The position numbers and the translations under genes were made by a program. This document shows positions 54,613-63,144 of a DNA stretch of 64,000 bases, in pieces. The stretch spans positions 558,001-622,000 of the forward strand of contig NZ_JAGILA010000002.1 of NCBI RefSeq assembly GCF_017874595.1. Direction: 5' to 3'. The notes beneath the pieces are model-generated. The model worked only from the letters and a program-made list of their open reading frames with translations. It searched no databases and was not told the DNA's origin. The stretch's first letter is position 1. Every line of letters begins with the position of its first letter. This DNA is from Sinorhizobium kostiense (lineage in GTDB: Bacteria; Pseudomonadota; Alphaproteobacteria; Rhizobiales; Rhizobiaceae).

Positions 54613-55653
54613 ATGAGAGGGTGCGCGGCGATTACCGTTTTCCTGGCCACGCTCATCGGAGCGACGGCGAGCCACGCGGAAACGCTTAACCTGCTGATCT
54701 GGGAAGCCTATATAGACCAGGCTCTCGTCGATCGCTGGACGGAAAAGACCGGCGTTACCGTCCATCAGATCAATTTTGACAGTGACGACGCCCGCGACGA
54801 CATACTTGCCGCTGGCGGCAGCAATGTCGACGTTGTGATCGTGGACGAGAACGGCGCAGAGCTTTTCGGCAATAAGGGCGTTCTCGAGCCGCTCTCGCCG
54901 GGCAATCTCCCTGTGCTAAACGACTACGCGCCGGCGTGGGCCGATCGCTGCGCCGGATATGGCCTCCCGTACTTTTCGGGTACTGTCGGCATCCTCTATC
55001 GCTCCGATGTCGTGAAAGAGCCGCCGACATCCTGGCGGGATCTGATGAGCCCGGCGCAGGGCCTCAGAAAGCACATTTCCATGTTCAGCGATCACGACGA
55101 ACTGTTCGTTCCGCCATTGATGCTGCTTGGCGCGTCCATCAACGTCAACGATACCGAGACTTTGAGGGCCGCCTTCGGGATCTTGAAGGCACAGGCGCCA
55201 TTCGTGCTGACTTACAACTATGTCATTACCGCCATACAGGACTCTGCCATCAGCAAGGAGATCCACATGGCACTCGGTTACAGTGGCGATCAGCACGTCC
55301 TCAACGAAAAGGTCGGCAAGCCGAGCTTGTGGCGCTATTCGGTTCCGGAGGAGGGCACGCTCTCCTGGCTCGACTGCGTGTCGATCATTGCCGCTTCGCC
55401 GCAAAAGAAGCGAGCGCTGGAGTTCCTGAGTTTCATCGGCTCGCCGGAAGGCGCCGCCGCCAATGCCTTGTCCATGACAATGCCGACCACAAGCACACAA
55501 GCGCTGAAGCTACTGCCGCACGAGGTACGCTCCAACCCTGAGATCTACCCGCCGGCGGAAGTGCTGGCCAGGAGCCAGTACCTGGAGCAGCTGTCGATCG
55601 AATCGGTCCAGGCGCGCAGGCGCATCATCAGCACATTGGCGAATTTTCAGTGA
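54613..55653 (+). CDS. Periplasmic polyamine-type (PotD/NspS-like) solute-binding protein
   Basis: A 346-residue exported binding protein. The signal peptide is MRGCAAITVFLATLIGATAS plus HA, cleaved before ETLNLLIWEAYID. The mature protein has the spermidine/putrescine-binding fold start (LNLLIWEAYIDQALVDRWTE), VDVVIVDENGAEL, GLPYFSGTVGILYRSDVV and ALGYSGDQHVL. No permease or ATPase of an ABC system is nearby. Instead the stop overlaps the start of a membrane GGDEF-EAL gene (GTGA), as in the NspS-MbaA pair of Vibrio cholerae, where NspS senses norspermidine/spermidine for biofilm control. ATG with GAGGGG 7 bp upstream is preferred over TTG two codons earlier. The ligand identity is inferred. 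Confidence 0.87.
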   Translation: MRGCAAITVFLATLIGATASHAETLNLLIWEAYIDQALVDRWTEKTGVTVHQINFDSDDARDDILAAGGSNVDVVIVDENGAELFGNKGVLEPLSPGNLPVLNDYAPAWADRCAGYGLPYFSGTVGILYRSDVVKEPPTSWRDLMSPAQGLRKHISMFSDHDELFVPPLMLLGASINVNDTETLRAAFGILKAQAPFVLTYNYVITAIQDSAISKEIHMALGYSGDQHVLNEKVGKPSLWRYSVPEEGTLSWLDCVSIIAASPQKKRALEFLSFIGSPEGAAANALSMTMPTTSTQALKLLPHEVRSNPEIYPPAEVLARSQYLEQLSIESVQARRRIISTLANFQ

Positions 55654-58043
55654 CACTTGGCAAGCGCGCACTCCTCCTGATCTTTCCCGTGGTGCTGGCA
55701 GGCTATCTTCTTGCAGCACTTTCGGTGCACTTCGCCGAGAAACGATCCATTCGCGCGCTCGAACAGGCCAAGCTTTCGCAGCGCCTTGAGCACGTCGCCG
55801 CCGTCTTCCAGAACGAGATTCAGCGCAGCAAGGGTTTTCTCACTGCCTTGCTGAACAGCAATGTGCTGCGCCAATTCGTATCCGAGACCGACGAGCGCTA
55901 TCGCTTCGCCGCACACGGCGTGCGCCTGCAGGAGAGCATAAAATCGCTGTCGGACGATCCGATAGCGTTCATCTCCTTCAGCGTTCTCAACTCGCGAATG
56001 GAAGTCGAATACTATTTCGAGAACAGTTGGGATCCGTTTGCCGAGATCGACAGGCCCCAACGCGAGCTTGCAAGACGATTGATCGCCGGCAAACGGCTAA
56101 GCGACTTGACCTATCTTGAACCCACTGGCGAGCGGCCCCGGATCGTCTATTCCGTGTTCGTCGATCCGGTTACTTTCGGCCGTCCGATGCCGAGCAATAA
56201 GTCCGGCGCGCTCTTGATGCAGGTAGCCGTACTGCCGGACCGCTTCCTGGCGATGCAGGCGGCGCTGAAGAAGGAGTATGGAGCCGACATTGTTCTCCAG
56301 CCATGGCCGCTCGCCGTCACCGACACGCTGTCGGCGAGCGTGCCCCTCGGTACGCAGCTTTACGCGACGATCGTCGTGCCGGAAGCGCATTTCGAGGCAC
56401 AGATGCTGCAGCAGAAGATCCTGCTCGGTCTGGGCGCACTCGCAATGAGCCTACTGTCGATCTGGCTGATCGTGCTCCTGATCAGGCGCTTTATCACTGG
56501 ACCAATCGCAAGGCTGGACGCGAATGTGACTGCGGTCATGACCCGTGAGCATGATGAGATCACGGGCACGGGTGCCGTCGGCGAAATCGGGCGCCTGACG
56601 CAGAACATCCGCGAGCTTCACCGCCAATCCCTCGAGTCGCTGCGGCTGGTCGAGCAGAACTCCTGGACCGACACATTGACGGGAATCACCAATCGCGGCC
56701 GTTTCAATGCAGCTGCCGCGGGGATCGTCGACAACGTGCTATCTTGCGGCGACAAATGCAGCCTGCTGTTCATCGACATCGACAACTTCAAATTCGTCAA
56801 TGACAAATACGGCCACGACGTCGGCGATGATCTCCTGAAGAGGCTCGCTGCCCGCATCACCGAATGCGTAGAATTGATCAGTAAAAGACGGGGGCAGCAG
56901 CCGGCCCTCATCGCCCGCCTCTCAGGCGACGAATTCGCGGTCCTCGTGCGCTCGCAAACCGGGGACGGGACCCTACGCGAGATGTCTTCGGCGATCCTCG
57001 CTCTCTTCGATGGCGGCTTTGAGGTGTCGGGCACGCGTTATCCGGTTACGGCCAGTATCGGCGTGGCCATCTGCCCTGACGATGCGGTGACGGTTGCCGA
57101 ATTGATCTCCAACGCCGACGCCGCCATGTATCAGGCCAAGACCGGCGGCAGAAACCGCTCCGCCCGATTCTCACGCGCCCTCAAAGACAGGCGGACGAGA
57201 CAGAGCCAGATCCAGGAGGAACTGCGCGCCTTGGATCCGAATGAGCAGTTTCACCTGGTCTACATGCCGATCGTAAATGCATATGGACAGGTCGTCGGCT
57301 GCGAGGCGCTGTTGCGCTGGCAGTCGCCCGTTCTCGGCAACGTGACGCCGGACGAATTCGTACCAATTGCCGAAAGATCCGGACTCTTCGCCAAGATCGA
57401 TTGGTGGGTCATCGACAAGGCAATGTCCGATTGCCACCAGTTGAAGGCGCTCTTCGGACCCGAGACGGTGCTTGCAATCAACATATCGTCCGCCGAGCTG
57501 CATTCACACGCGATCAACGACCATTTTTCCGAATGCGCCGAGCGCCACGGGCTCGAGCCGCAATCCATCGACATCGAGCTTACGGAAACATTCGCCGTCA
57601 AGGTCAGCGATCATCTCAGGGAAAATATCGAACAACTGCGGCGCAAGGGATTCCGTCTTTCGATCGACGACTTCGGTGCCGGCTATACTTCGGTGCAGCA
57701 AATCATCGATTATGCCGCTGACACCATCAAGCTCGACAGGGTGCTTGTTTCGAACCTGACGGCCTCGCATGCGCTACCTGTTCTGAAGGCAGTCGTGGCG
57801 CTCTGCCATGCAAAGGACATGGCCGTCGTCGGCGAAGGCGTCGACACGCCGGAGAAGCTTGCGATGTTGACGGCCGCCGGCTGCGACCGTTTCCAGGGCT
57901 ACCTCATCAGCAAGCCGCTTGCCCTCGAGGATCTGGCGATCTGGGCTTTGAGCCGAACGGTGCGGCATCAAGAAGAAAGGCGCAGTCCAGGCTCTCTACC
58001 CCGGACCGCGGGCATGGCAAGCGCCGAGAATTTGCGGGCGTGA
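55650..58043 (+). CDS. Membrane GGDEF-EAL protein with periplasmic sensor domain (MbaA-like)
   Basis: A 797-residue protein. Transmembrane helix 1 is near residues 7-26 and helix 2 near 253-280 (LLGLGALAMSLLSIWLIVLL), bracketing a periplasmic domain of about 225 residues; a HAMP-like linker follows. The GGDEF domain (about 345-505) has DTLTGITNRGRF and SGDEF at about 423 (Gly to Ser in the first position, a change tolerated in several active cyclases). The EAL domain (about 525-775) has GCEALLRWQSP, NISSAEL, ELTETFAV, DDFGAGYTSV, KLDRV and EGVDT, all catalytic residues present. Start GTG overlaps the binding-protein stop by four bases. The pair forms a ligand-gated c-di-GMP module. Confidence 0.93.
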   Translation: MTLGKRALLLIFPVVLAGYLLAALSVHFAEKRSIRALEQAKLSQRLEHVAAVFQNEIQRSKGFLTALLNSNVLRQFVSETDERYRFAAHGVRLQESIKSLSDDPIAFISFSVLNSRMEVEYYFENSWDPFAEIDRPQRELARRLIAGKRLSDLTYLEPTGERPRIVYSVFVDPVTFGRPMPSNKSGALLMQVAVLPDRFLAMQAALKKEYGADIVLQPWPLAVTDTLSASVPLGTQLYATIVVPEAHFEAQMLQQKILLGLGALAMSLLSIWLIVLLIRRFITGPIARLDANVTAVMTREHDEITGTGAVGEIGRLTQNIRELHRQSLESLRLVEQNSWTDTLTGITNRGRFNAAAAGIVDNVLSCGDKCSLLFIDIDNFKFVNDKYGHDVGDDLLKRLAARITECVELISKRRGQQPALIARLSGDEFAVLVRSQTGDGTLREMSSAILALFDGGFEVSGTRYPVTASIGVAICPDDAVTVAELISNADAAMYQAKTGGRNRSARFSRALKDRRTRQSQIQEELRALDPNEQFHLVYMPIVNAYGQVVGCEALLRWQSPVLGNVTPDEFVPIAERSGLFAKIDWWVIDKAMSDCHQLKALFGPETVLAINISSAELHSHAINDHFSECAERHGLEPQSIDIELTETFAVKVSDHLRENIEQLRRKGFRLSIDDFGAGYTSVQQIIDYAADTIKLDRVLVSNLTASHALPVLKAVVALCHAKDMAVVGEGVDTPEKLAMLTAAGCDRFQGYLISKPLALEDLAIWALSRTVRHQEERRSPGSLPRTAGMASAENLRA

Positions 58044-58092
58044 CCGCTTTTTCCTTGACCTCGCCCCGCCTCACGTCCTAACCGCAGCGCAT

Positions 58093-58201
58093 CTAGCGCA
58101 TCGGCCCCGAAAATCGGAACCGATTTTCCGGAAAGCACGGTGCTTAGATTCAAAAACTGGCAGCGTCCTTTGTGCGTCCTGAAGGACCGCACGGCGCTGT
58201 A
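58093..58201. repeat. Rhizobial dispersed repeat (RIME-like), best copy in the window
   Basis: About 109 bp starting CTAGCGCATC. First palindrome: GAAAATCGG AA CCGATTTTC, perfect. Then GGAAAGCAC, a spacer with GATTCAAA, and a second imperfect palindrome from CAGCGTCCTTTGTGCGTCC to CGCACGGCGCTGTA. It fits the size and two-palindrome plan of RIME-type elements of rhizobia. It lies between the GGDEF-EAL gene and purD, 24 bp before the purD start. Confidence 0.75.
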
Positions 58202-58224
58202 AAAGCAGCTGGCGGGGACCGGTG

Positions 58225-59496
58225 ATGAAAGTTCTTCTGATTGGATCGGGCGGACGCGAACACGCGCTTGCGTGGAAGATCGCGCAATCGCCGAAGCTCA
58301 CCGCGCTCTACGCCACGCCCGGCAATCCCGGCATTGCCGAGGAAGCAAAGATTGTTGCACTAGATACCGACGATCATGCAGCCATTGCCGATTTCTGCCG
58401 CAGGCAAGGGATCGATTTCGTCGTTGTCGGACCCGAGGCGCCGCTGGTCGCGGGCCTCGCGGACGTGCTTCGCGCCGCCGGCATCCCCGTCTTCGGTCCC
58501 TCGGCGGCAGCCGCCCAACTCGAAGGCTCCAAGGGCTTCACCAAGGACCTCTGCGCCAGATACGGCATCCCGACCGGCGCCTACAAACGATTCACAGCGG
58601 CCGAACCGGCCAGGGCCTATGTCCGCCAAGAGGGCGCTCCGATCGTCATCAAGGCGGATGGGCTTGCCGCCGGCAAGGGCGTGACGGTCGCCATGACCCT
58701 CAAGGAAGCGCTGGCCGCCATTGACGACTGTTTCTCAGGCGCGTTTGGCGACGCCGGCGCAGAGGTAGTCGTCGAGGCTTATCTCGACGGAGAGGAGGCG
58801 AGCTTCTTCTGCCTCTGCGACGGGATGACCGTGCTGCCGCTCGCCTCTGCTCAGGATCACAAGCGCGTCGGTGACGGCGATACCGGACCGAACACAGGAG
58901 GCATGGGCGCCTATTCGCCGGCGCCGGTGATGACCCCGGAAATGACCGAGCGGACAATGAGGGAGATCATCGAGCCGACGGTTCGCGGCATGGCCGATAG
59001 CGGCCACCCGTTCACGGGCGTTCTCTTTGCTGGCTTGATGATCACGGAGAAGGGCCCGGAACTCATCGAATATAATGTCCGCTTCGGCGACCCGGAATGC
59101 CAGGTGCTGTTGATACGCATGAAGAGCGACCTCCTGGAGCTCCTCTACGCGTCGGCAACAGGGACACTCGGTGGCATGAAGGTCGAGTGGCGCGATGAGT
59201 CGGCACTGACGGTCGTGATGGCGTCCCGGGGCTATCCCGGTGCCTACGAGAAAAACACGCCTGTCGCGGCCCTGCCCGAGCCCTCCGCAGCAACCAAGGT
59301 GTTCCATGCCGGTACGGCAATCAAGGACGGCCGCCTGGTCGCCACCGGCGGCCGCGTGCTGAACGTCACCGCCATCGGCGAAACAATCGGCGAAGCGAAA
59401 GCCGCTGCCTATGCCGCCGTGGAAGCCGTTTCGTGGGAGAACGGGTTCTATCGAAGCGATATAGGCTGGCGGGCGGTCGCGCGCGAGAACCCTTAA
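58225..59496 (+). CDS. purD: Phosphoribosylamine-glycine ligase (GAR synthetase)
   Basis: A 423-residue ATP-grasp enzyme of purine synthesis. It opens with [18 protein letters not shown], carries [19 protein letters not shown] and [19 protein letters not shown], the ATP-grasp core with [17 protein letters not shown], and the signature [11 protein letters not shown]. Mg-binding acidic residues and [12 protein letters not shown] are intact. ATG is preferred to a GTG one codon upstream. Upstream is the dispersed repeat and downstream the HPE1-like gene, so it is probably monocistronic. Confidence 0.97.
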   Translation: MKVLLIGSGGREHALAWKIAQSPKLTALYATPGNPGIAEEAKIVALDTDDHAAIADFCRRQGIDFVVVGPEAPLVAGLADVLRAAGIPVFGPSAAAAQLEGSKGFTKDLCARYGIPTGAYKRFTAAEPARAYVRQEGAPIVIKADGLAAGKGVTVAMTLKEALAAIDDCFSGAFGDAGAEVVVEAYLDGEEASFFCLCDGMTVLPLASAQDHKRVGDGDTGPNTGGMGAYSPAPVMTPEMTERTMREIIEPTVRGMADSGHPFTGVLFAGLMITEKGPELIEYNVRFGDPECQVLLIRMKSDLLELLYASATGTLGGMKVEWRDESALTVVMASRGYPGAYEKNTPVAALPEPSAATKVFHAGTAIKDGRLVATGGRVLNVTAIGETIGEAKAAAYAAVEAVSWENGFYRSDIGWRAVARENP

Positions 59497-59596
59497 CCCA
59501 CGCAATTTTGCCGTATCATTCAATTTTTACCAATTCTCCTGACCGGAAGGTAAGGGAAAGCTCATATTCTCGCCTCGAATGTTCGAGGAGATACGG

Positions 59597-60085
59597 ATGC
59601 GCTGCCTGCTGATCATCGCCGCTCTTTTCCTTGCTGCCGGAACGGCGGCAGCCTCGTCCATCGAGAACGTGGCTTCCGGAGTGGCCGTCAATTCCAGTGT
59701 AGCCACAATCCCGTGTACGCAATGTCCGCCATTGCAACCGAAGAGGAGCTCCTCCTATGTGGTGCCTGCGCTCGAGTTCGGAACGGATCGGGTCGAGCTC
59801 AAGGAAATCGATGGGGAGATCAAGTCCGTCCGAACGGAGGCGTGGCTTGGGGGATCGCCGGTCGTATTCGTCACCAAAGCATCGGACGAGGCGATCAAGG
59901 CCGCGGCGGTGAAATCGGATCCGGTTGCACTGGCACATGCCCCCGCGGCACCGCTTTCCCCGGCGGTCGACGAGACGAAGACATCCGCTCTCGGCATCTC
60001 CGGGGTCGAGCCGGTCGGCGCATCCATGGCCGGCACCACCTCACGGAAATTTGATCCGTCTGGCTTCGCACTTCGGCTAGATTAA
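59597..60085 (+). CDS. Exported protein with plant virulence effector HPE1-like domain
   Basis: A 162-residue secreted or periplasmic protein. Signal peptide MRCLLIIAALFLAAGTAAAS, with GGAG 6 bp before the ATG; an ATG six codons earlier is weaker. The mature domain has PCTQCPPLQPKR (CxxC), VVPALEFGTDRVELKEIDGE and RTEAWLGGSPVVFVTKAS, a pattern I associate with the HPE1-like family of Rhizobiales, named after a Liberibacter effector. The tail is Ala/Pro-rich. In free-living relatives the function is unknown, so the effector name should not be read as evidence of virulence. A terminator follows. Confidence 0.72.
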   Translation: MRCLLIIAALFLAAGTAAASSIENVASGVAVNSSVATIPCTQCPPLQPKRSSSYVVPALEFGTDRVELKEIDGEIKSVRTEAWLGGSPVVFVTKASDEAIKAAAVKSDPVALAHAPAAPLSPAVDETKTSALGISGVEPVGASMAGTTSRKFDPSGFALRLD

Positions 60086-60163
60086 CACCATATTATCAAG
60101 GTTCCCTGCCCCACCGGCCAGGTTCAAGGGCCGACGGGCATTCGCTGCAATGGCGAAAGGTTG

Positions 60164-60196
60164 CGCCCCTGAGAGAAGCAGGGGCGTAATCTTTTT
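60164..60196 (+). terminator. Rho-independent terminator behind the HPE1-like gene
   Basis: CGCCCCTG and CAGGGGCG form a perfect 8-bp stem with a 7-base loop; TAATC then five T follow. It is about 80 bp past the stop codon. Confidence 0.68.
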
Positions 60197-60229
60197 GGCC
60201 CGTGCGCATGTCTTTCCGCCAAAGCCGTA

Positions 60230-60721
60230 TCAAGCTTCGCCGAGCCTCTTCGCCAGCATGTCGATCTCGCCATCGGAATAGATCTCGATGCCGTTCCGGC
60301 GGAGAAGCGCTGCGGTGACGCCCTCGCCACGGACACGCTCGCCACTGAAGGTTCCATCATAGATAAAGCCGGAACCGCAGGACGGGCTGCCATCGATCAG
60401 CAACGCGAAGCTGCAATTCGTCTCGAGTGCAAGCGCAAGGGCGTTTTCGGCCGCGCGGCGGAACGCCCCCGTCACGTCCCCACCGGTCTTTTCCAAGACA
60501 CGGGCTTTCCCCTTGAGGACTTCGGCACCAGTCCTTGCCTCCTCGATCTCAGCCGGTGGACGCGGAACCGGCATGCCGGCCGAAACCTCGGGACAGATAG
60601 CGACTAGCCGCCCCTCCTGGCGCCAGCGCTCGATCGCCGGATGAACCAGCGGCTTCGATCCGCCGTCATAGCGCACACTATGGCCCATGAGGCAGCCACT
60701 GATGAGGATTCTTGCAGTCAT
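60230..60721 (-). CDS. DUF523 family protein
   Basis: A 163-residue cysteine-containing protein of the DUF523 (YbbK-like) group. Signature: ILISGCLMGHSVRYDGGSK at the N-terminus, CPEVSAGMPVPRPPAEIE, LIDGSPSCGSGFIYDGTFSG and GEGVTAALLRRNGIEIYS. The conserved cysteines suggest a metal or sulfur site, but the function is unknown. ATG has AGGAGC directly upstream. The next minus-strand gene downstream is outside the convergent terminator. Confidence 0.9.
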   Translation of the reverse strand: MTARILISGCLMGHSVRYDGGSKPLVHPAIERWRQEGRLVAICPEVSAGMPVPRPPAEIEEARTGAEVLKGKARVLEKTGGDVTGAFRRAAENALALALETNCSFALLIDGSPSCGSGFIYDGTFSGERVRGEGVTAALLRRNGIEIYSDGEIDMLAKRLGEA

Positions 60722-60837
60722 GCTCCTGCTCGGCAGTTCGTCGCCACTGCACGGCGTTCCGTATTGGTGACACTACTGCGTGTCTCCGTAAATCGACCTC
60801 GACGACAAGACAGGCAGCGCTTGAAGGCGTTACGGCG

Positions 60838-60869
60838 AGCTTTGCGCGGCTGATAAGACGCGCAAAGCT
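60838..60869. other. Perfect 11-bp hairpin behind glyS
   Basis: AGCTTTGCGCG and CGCGCAAAGCT pair perfectly across a 10-base loop, 18 bp downstream of the glyS stop on the minus strand. No U run follows. The GCAAAGCTGTAG edge resembles the dispersed repeat family of this window. It may end or stabilise the glyS message. Confidence 0.5.
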
Positions 60870-60886
60870 GTAGGTGCGTCCGCCGG

Positions 60887-63049
60887 CTACCCCGCTATTT
60901 TCGAAAAATCGGCAACTTCGCCCGTCGCCGTGCGGATCAGGCCGAGCAATGCCAGGCGGTTCGCGCGGATTGCTGCATCCTCGTCATTGACCAGCACGTC
61001 ATTGAAGAACACGTCGACCGGCTCGCGCAGTCTGGCAAGCGCCTCCATGGCCGAGCGGAAGTCTTCCTTGACGATCGCCTCGCGTGCGTCGTCCGAGGCG
61101 AGCTTGATGGAAGCGTGCAGCGTCCGCTCGGCGTCGAGATTGAAGAGCTTCTCGTCTACCGCAGCGGCGACCTCGGTGCCCTTCTTCTCCTCGGCGGCGA
61201 GAATCTGCGTCGCGCGCTTTGTTCCGGCAAGCAGGTCCTTGCCCTCTTCCGCCGTGATGAAGGCAGTCAGCGCCTCGACGCGGCGGGCGATCATCAGCAG
61301 GTCGTCGGCGTCCGGCGTCAGCACCGCATCGATCAGGTCGTAACGTGCGCCGAGATCGCGGAGATAGACCTTCAGGCGATCATGGAAGAAGGCAAGGAGA
61401 TCGGCGACGTCGCCGCCGAGACCGGGCCGCTGGGCCTTGAGGCCGGCAAGTGCGATGTTGAAAAATGGCAGCATCGACAGGCGGGCTTTGCCCTCGAGCA
61501 CGAGTCGGATCACGCCAAGTGCGGCGCGCCGCAACGCATAAGGGTCCTTCGAACCGGTCGGCTTTTCGTCGATCGCCCAGAAGCCGACAAGAGTGTCGAG
61601 CTTGTCGGCGAGCGCAACCGTCACGGCTACCGGATCAGTCGGCACCCGGTCAGACGGGCCTTGCGGCTTGTAGTGATCCTCGATGGCGTTGGCGACGGCG
61701 GCGTCCTCGCCCTGCAGCGCGGCATATTTGTGGCCCATGATGCCTTGCAGTTCGGGAAACTCACCGACAGCCTCGGTGCGCAGGTCCGCCTTGGCGAGTA
61801 CGGCCGCGCGATCGACGAGGGCCGGGTCGGCGCCGGTGACCTTGGCGAGCGCGGCGGCCAAGGCGCGCAGACGGGCCACACGCTCGCCTTGAGTGCCGAG
61901 CCTGGCATGAAAGGTGACGTTCAAAGCGTCGAGCTTCGCCATGCGCTGGTCGAGCGGTTTCTCAAGATCAAGGCCGAACTTCTCAGCCGATGCCGTCAGC
62001 GTCTCCAGATCCGGCAGATCGCCCTGGTCGCGCCTCCAGAAATGCGCCGCGTCCGACAGCCGGGCCCGCACAACTTTGCCGTTGCCGTGAATGATCTCCT
62101 TCCCGCCGTCGCTCGCCTCGATGTTGGCAACGAGAATGAACTTGTTCGAAAGCGTGTTTGCACCGGGTTCACGCGTGACGAAACACTTCTGGTTGGTCTT
62201 GATCGTCAGCCGGATGATCTCTGAGGGGACGTCGAGAAACGCCTCGTCGAAACTCCCCATCAGCACGCGCGGCCATTCGACAAGGCCAGCCACCTCCTCA
62301 AGCAAGCCCTCGTCTTCGACGAGCTCGAGTCCGTTGGCGAAGGCGATGTTGTGGGCATCGGCATTGATCATCTGCTTGCGGCGCTCTGCGTCAAGGACCA
62401 CCATTGCTCTTTCGAGCTTCTCCGCATAGTCGGCGAAGCGGCGCACAGTGATTGCCTCCGGCGCATGAAAACGGTGGCCGTAGGTGACGTTGCCGGCGAC
62501 GACCCCGTCGACCTCAAACGGTATCGTCCTCGTCTCCTCGGTTTCCGCGCCAAAGGTGCAGACGATCGACTGCAGCGGTCGCACCCAGCGCAGACTGCCG
62601 GGTCTTGCGGACGCGGCACCAGAGCGCATGGATTTCGGCCAGGGAAAATCGCGAATGATCCCCGGCATCACCTCCGCGATGATGTCTTCGGCCGCTCTAC
62701 CGGGCTTGACGATATGCGCGACGTAGAATTCGCCTTTCTTTGGATCGCTGTGGACATGCGCATCGCTGATCGACGAAAGGCCGGCAGCCCGCAGGAAGCC
62801 CTCTATCGCCTTTTCATTCGCATCTGTACGCGGGCCCTTGCGCTCCTCGCGAATGTCGGCGGAGCGGGCATTCAGGCCGCGAATGTCGAGCGTCATCCGG
62901 CGCGGGGTCCAATATTCTCGCGCGCCCTCGTAGCTGAGACCGGCCTCGACAAGTGCGTCCGTCACGAGCTTCTTCAGGTCGCCGGCTGCCTTGCGCTGCA
63001 TGCGGGCGGGAATTTCTTCGGAGCGCAGTTCGATGAGAAGATCGGGCAT
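60887..63049 (-). CDS. glyS: Glycine-tRNA ligase beta subunit
   Basis: A 720-residue beta chain of the bacterial alpha2beta2 glycyl-tRNA synthetase that binds tRNA. It begins [20 protein letters not shown], the family N-terminus; a frame that is open further upstream is not conserved. The usual beta-subunit blocks are present, including [30 protein letters not shown] and the HD-like [16 protein letters not shown], then a C-terminal anticodon-binding-type domain with [20 protein letters not shown]. It is 96 bp behind the DUF2207 gene. The alpha subunit gene glyQ is presumably beyond the window edge. Confidence 0.96.
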   Translation of the reverse strand: MPDLLIELRSEEIPARMQRKAAGDLKKLVTDALVEAGLSYEGAREYWTPRRMTLDIRGLNARSADIREERKGPRTDANEKAIEGFLRAAGLSSISDAHVHSDPKKGEFYVAHIVKPGRAAEDIIAEVMPGIIRDFPWPKSMRSGAASARPGSLRWVRPLQSIVCTFGAETEETRTIPFEVDGVVAGNVTYGHRFHAPEAITVRRFADYAEKLERAMVVLDAERRKQMINADAHNIAFANGLELVEDEGLLEEVAGLVEWPRVLMGSFDEAFLDVPSEIIRLTIKTNQKCFVTREPGANTLSNKFILVANIEASDGGKEIIHGNGKVVRARLSDAAHFWRRDQGDLPDLETLTASAEKFGLDLEKPLDQRMAKLDALNVTFHARLGTQGERVARLRALAAALAKVTGADPALVDRAAVLAKADLRTEAVGEFPELQGIMGHKYAALQGEDAAVANAIEDHYKPQGPSDRVPTDPVAVTVALADKLDTLVGFWAIDEKPTGSKDPYALRRAALGVIRLVLEGKARLSMLPFFNIALAGLKAQRPGLGGDVADLLAFFHDRLKVYLRDLGARYDLIDAVLTPDADDLLMIARRVEALTAFITAEEGKDLLAGTKRATQILAAEEKKGTEVAAAVDEKLFNLDAERTLHASIKLASDDAREAIVKEDFRSAMEALARLREPVDVFFNDVLVNDEDAAIRANRLALLGLIRTATGEVADFSKIAG

Positions 63050-63144
63050 GAATTCGAGACTTCGTTTCTGTTCCGGAGGGCTGGCGCGGGACTTAGCAAG
63101 CTCTGGCGAAAATGTCATCACGCCGGTCAAGGAAATTGGCGGTC

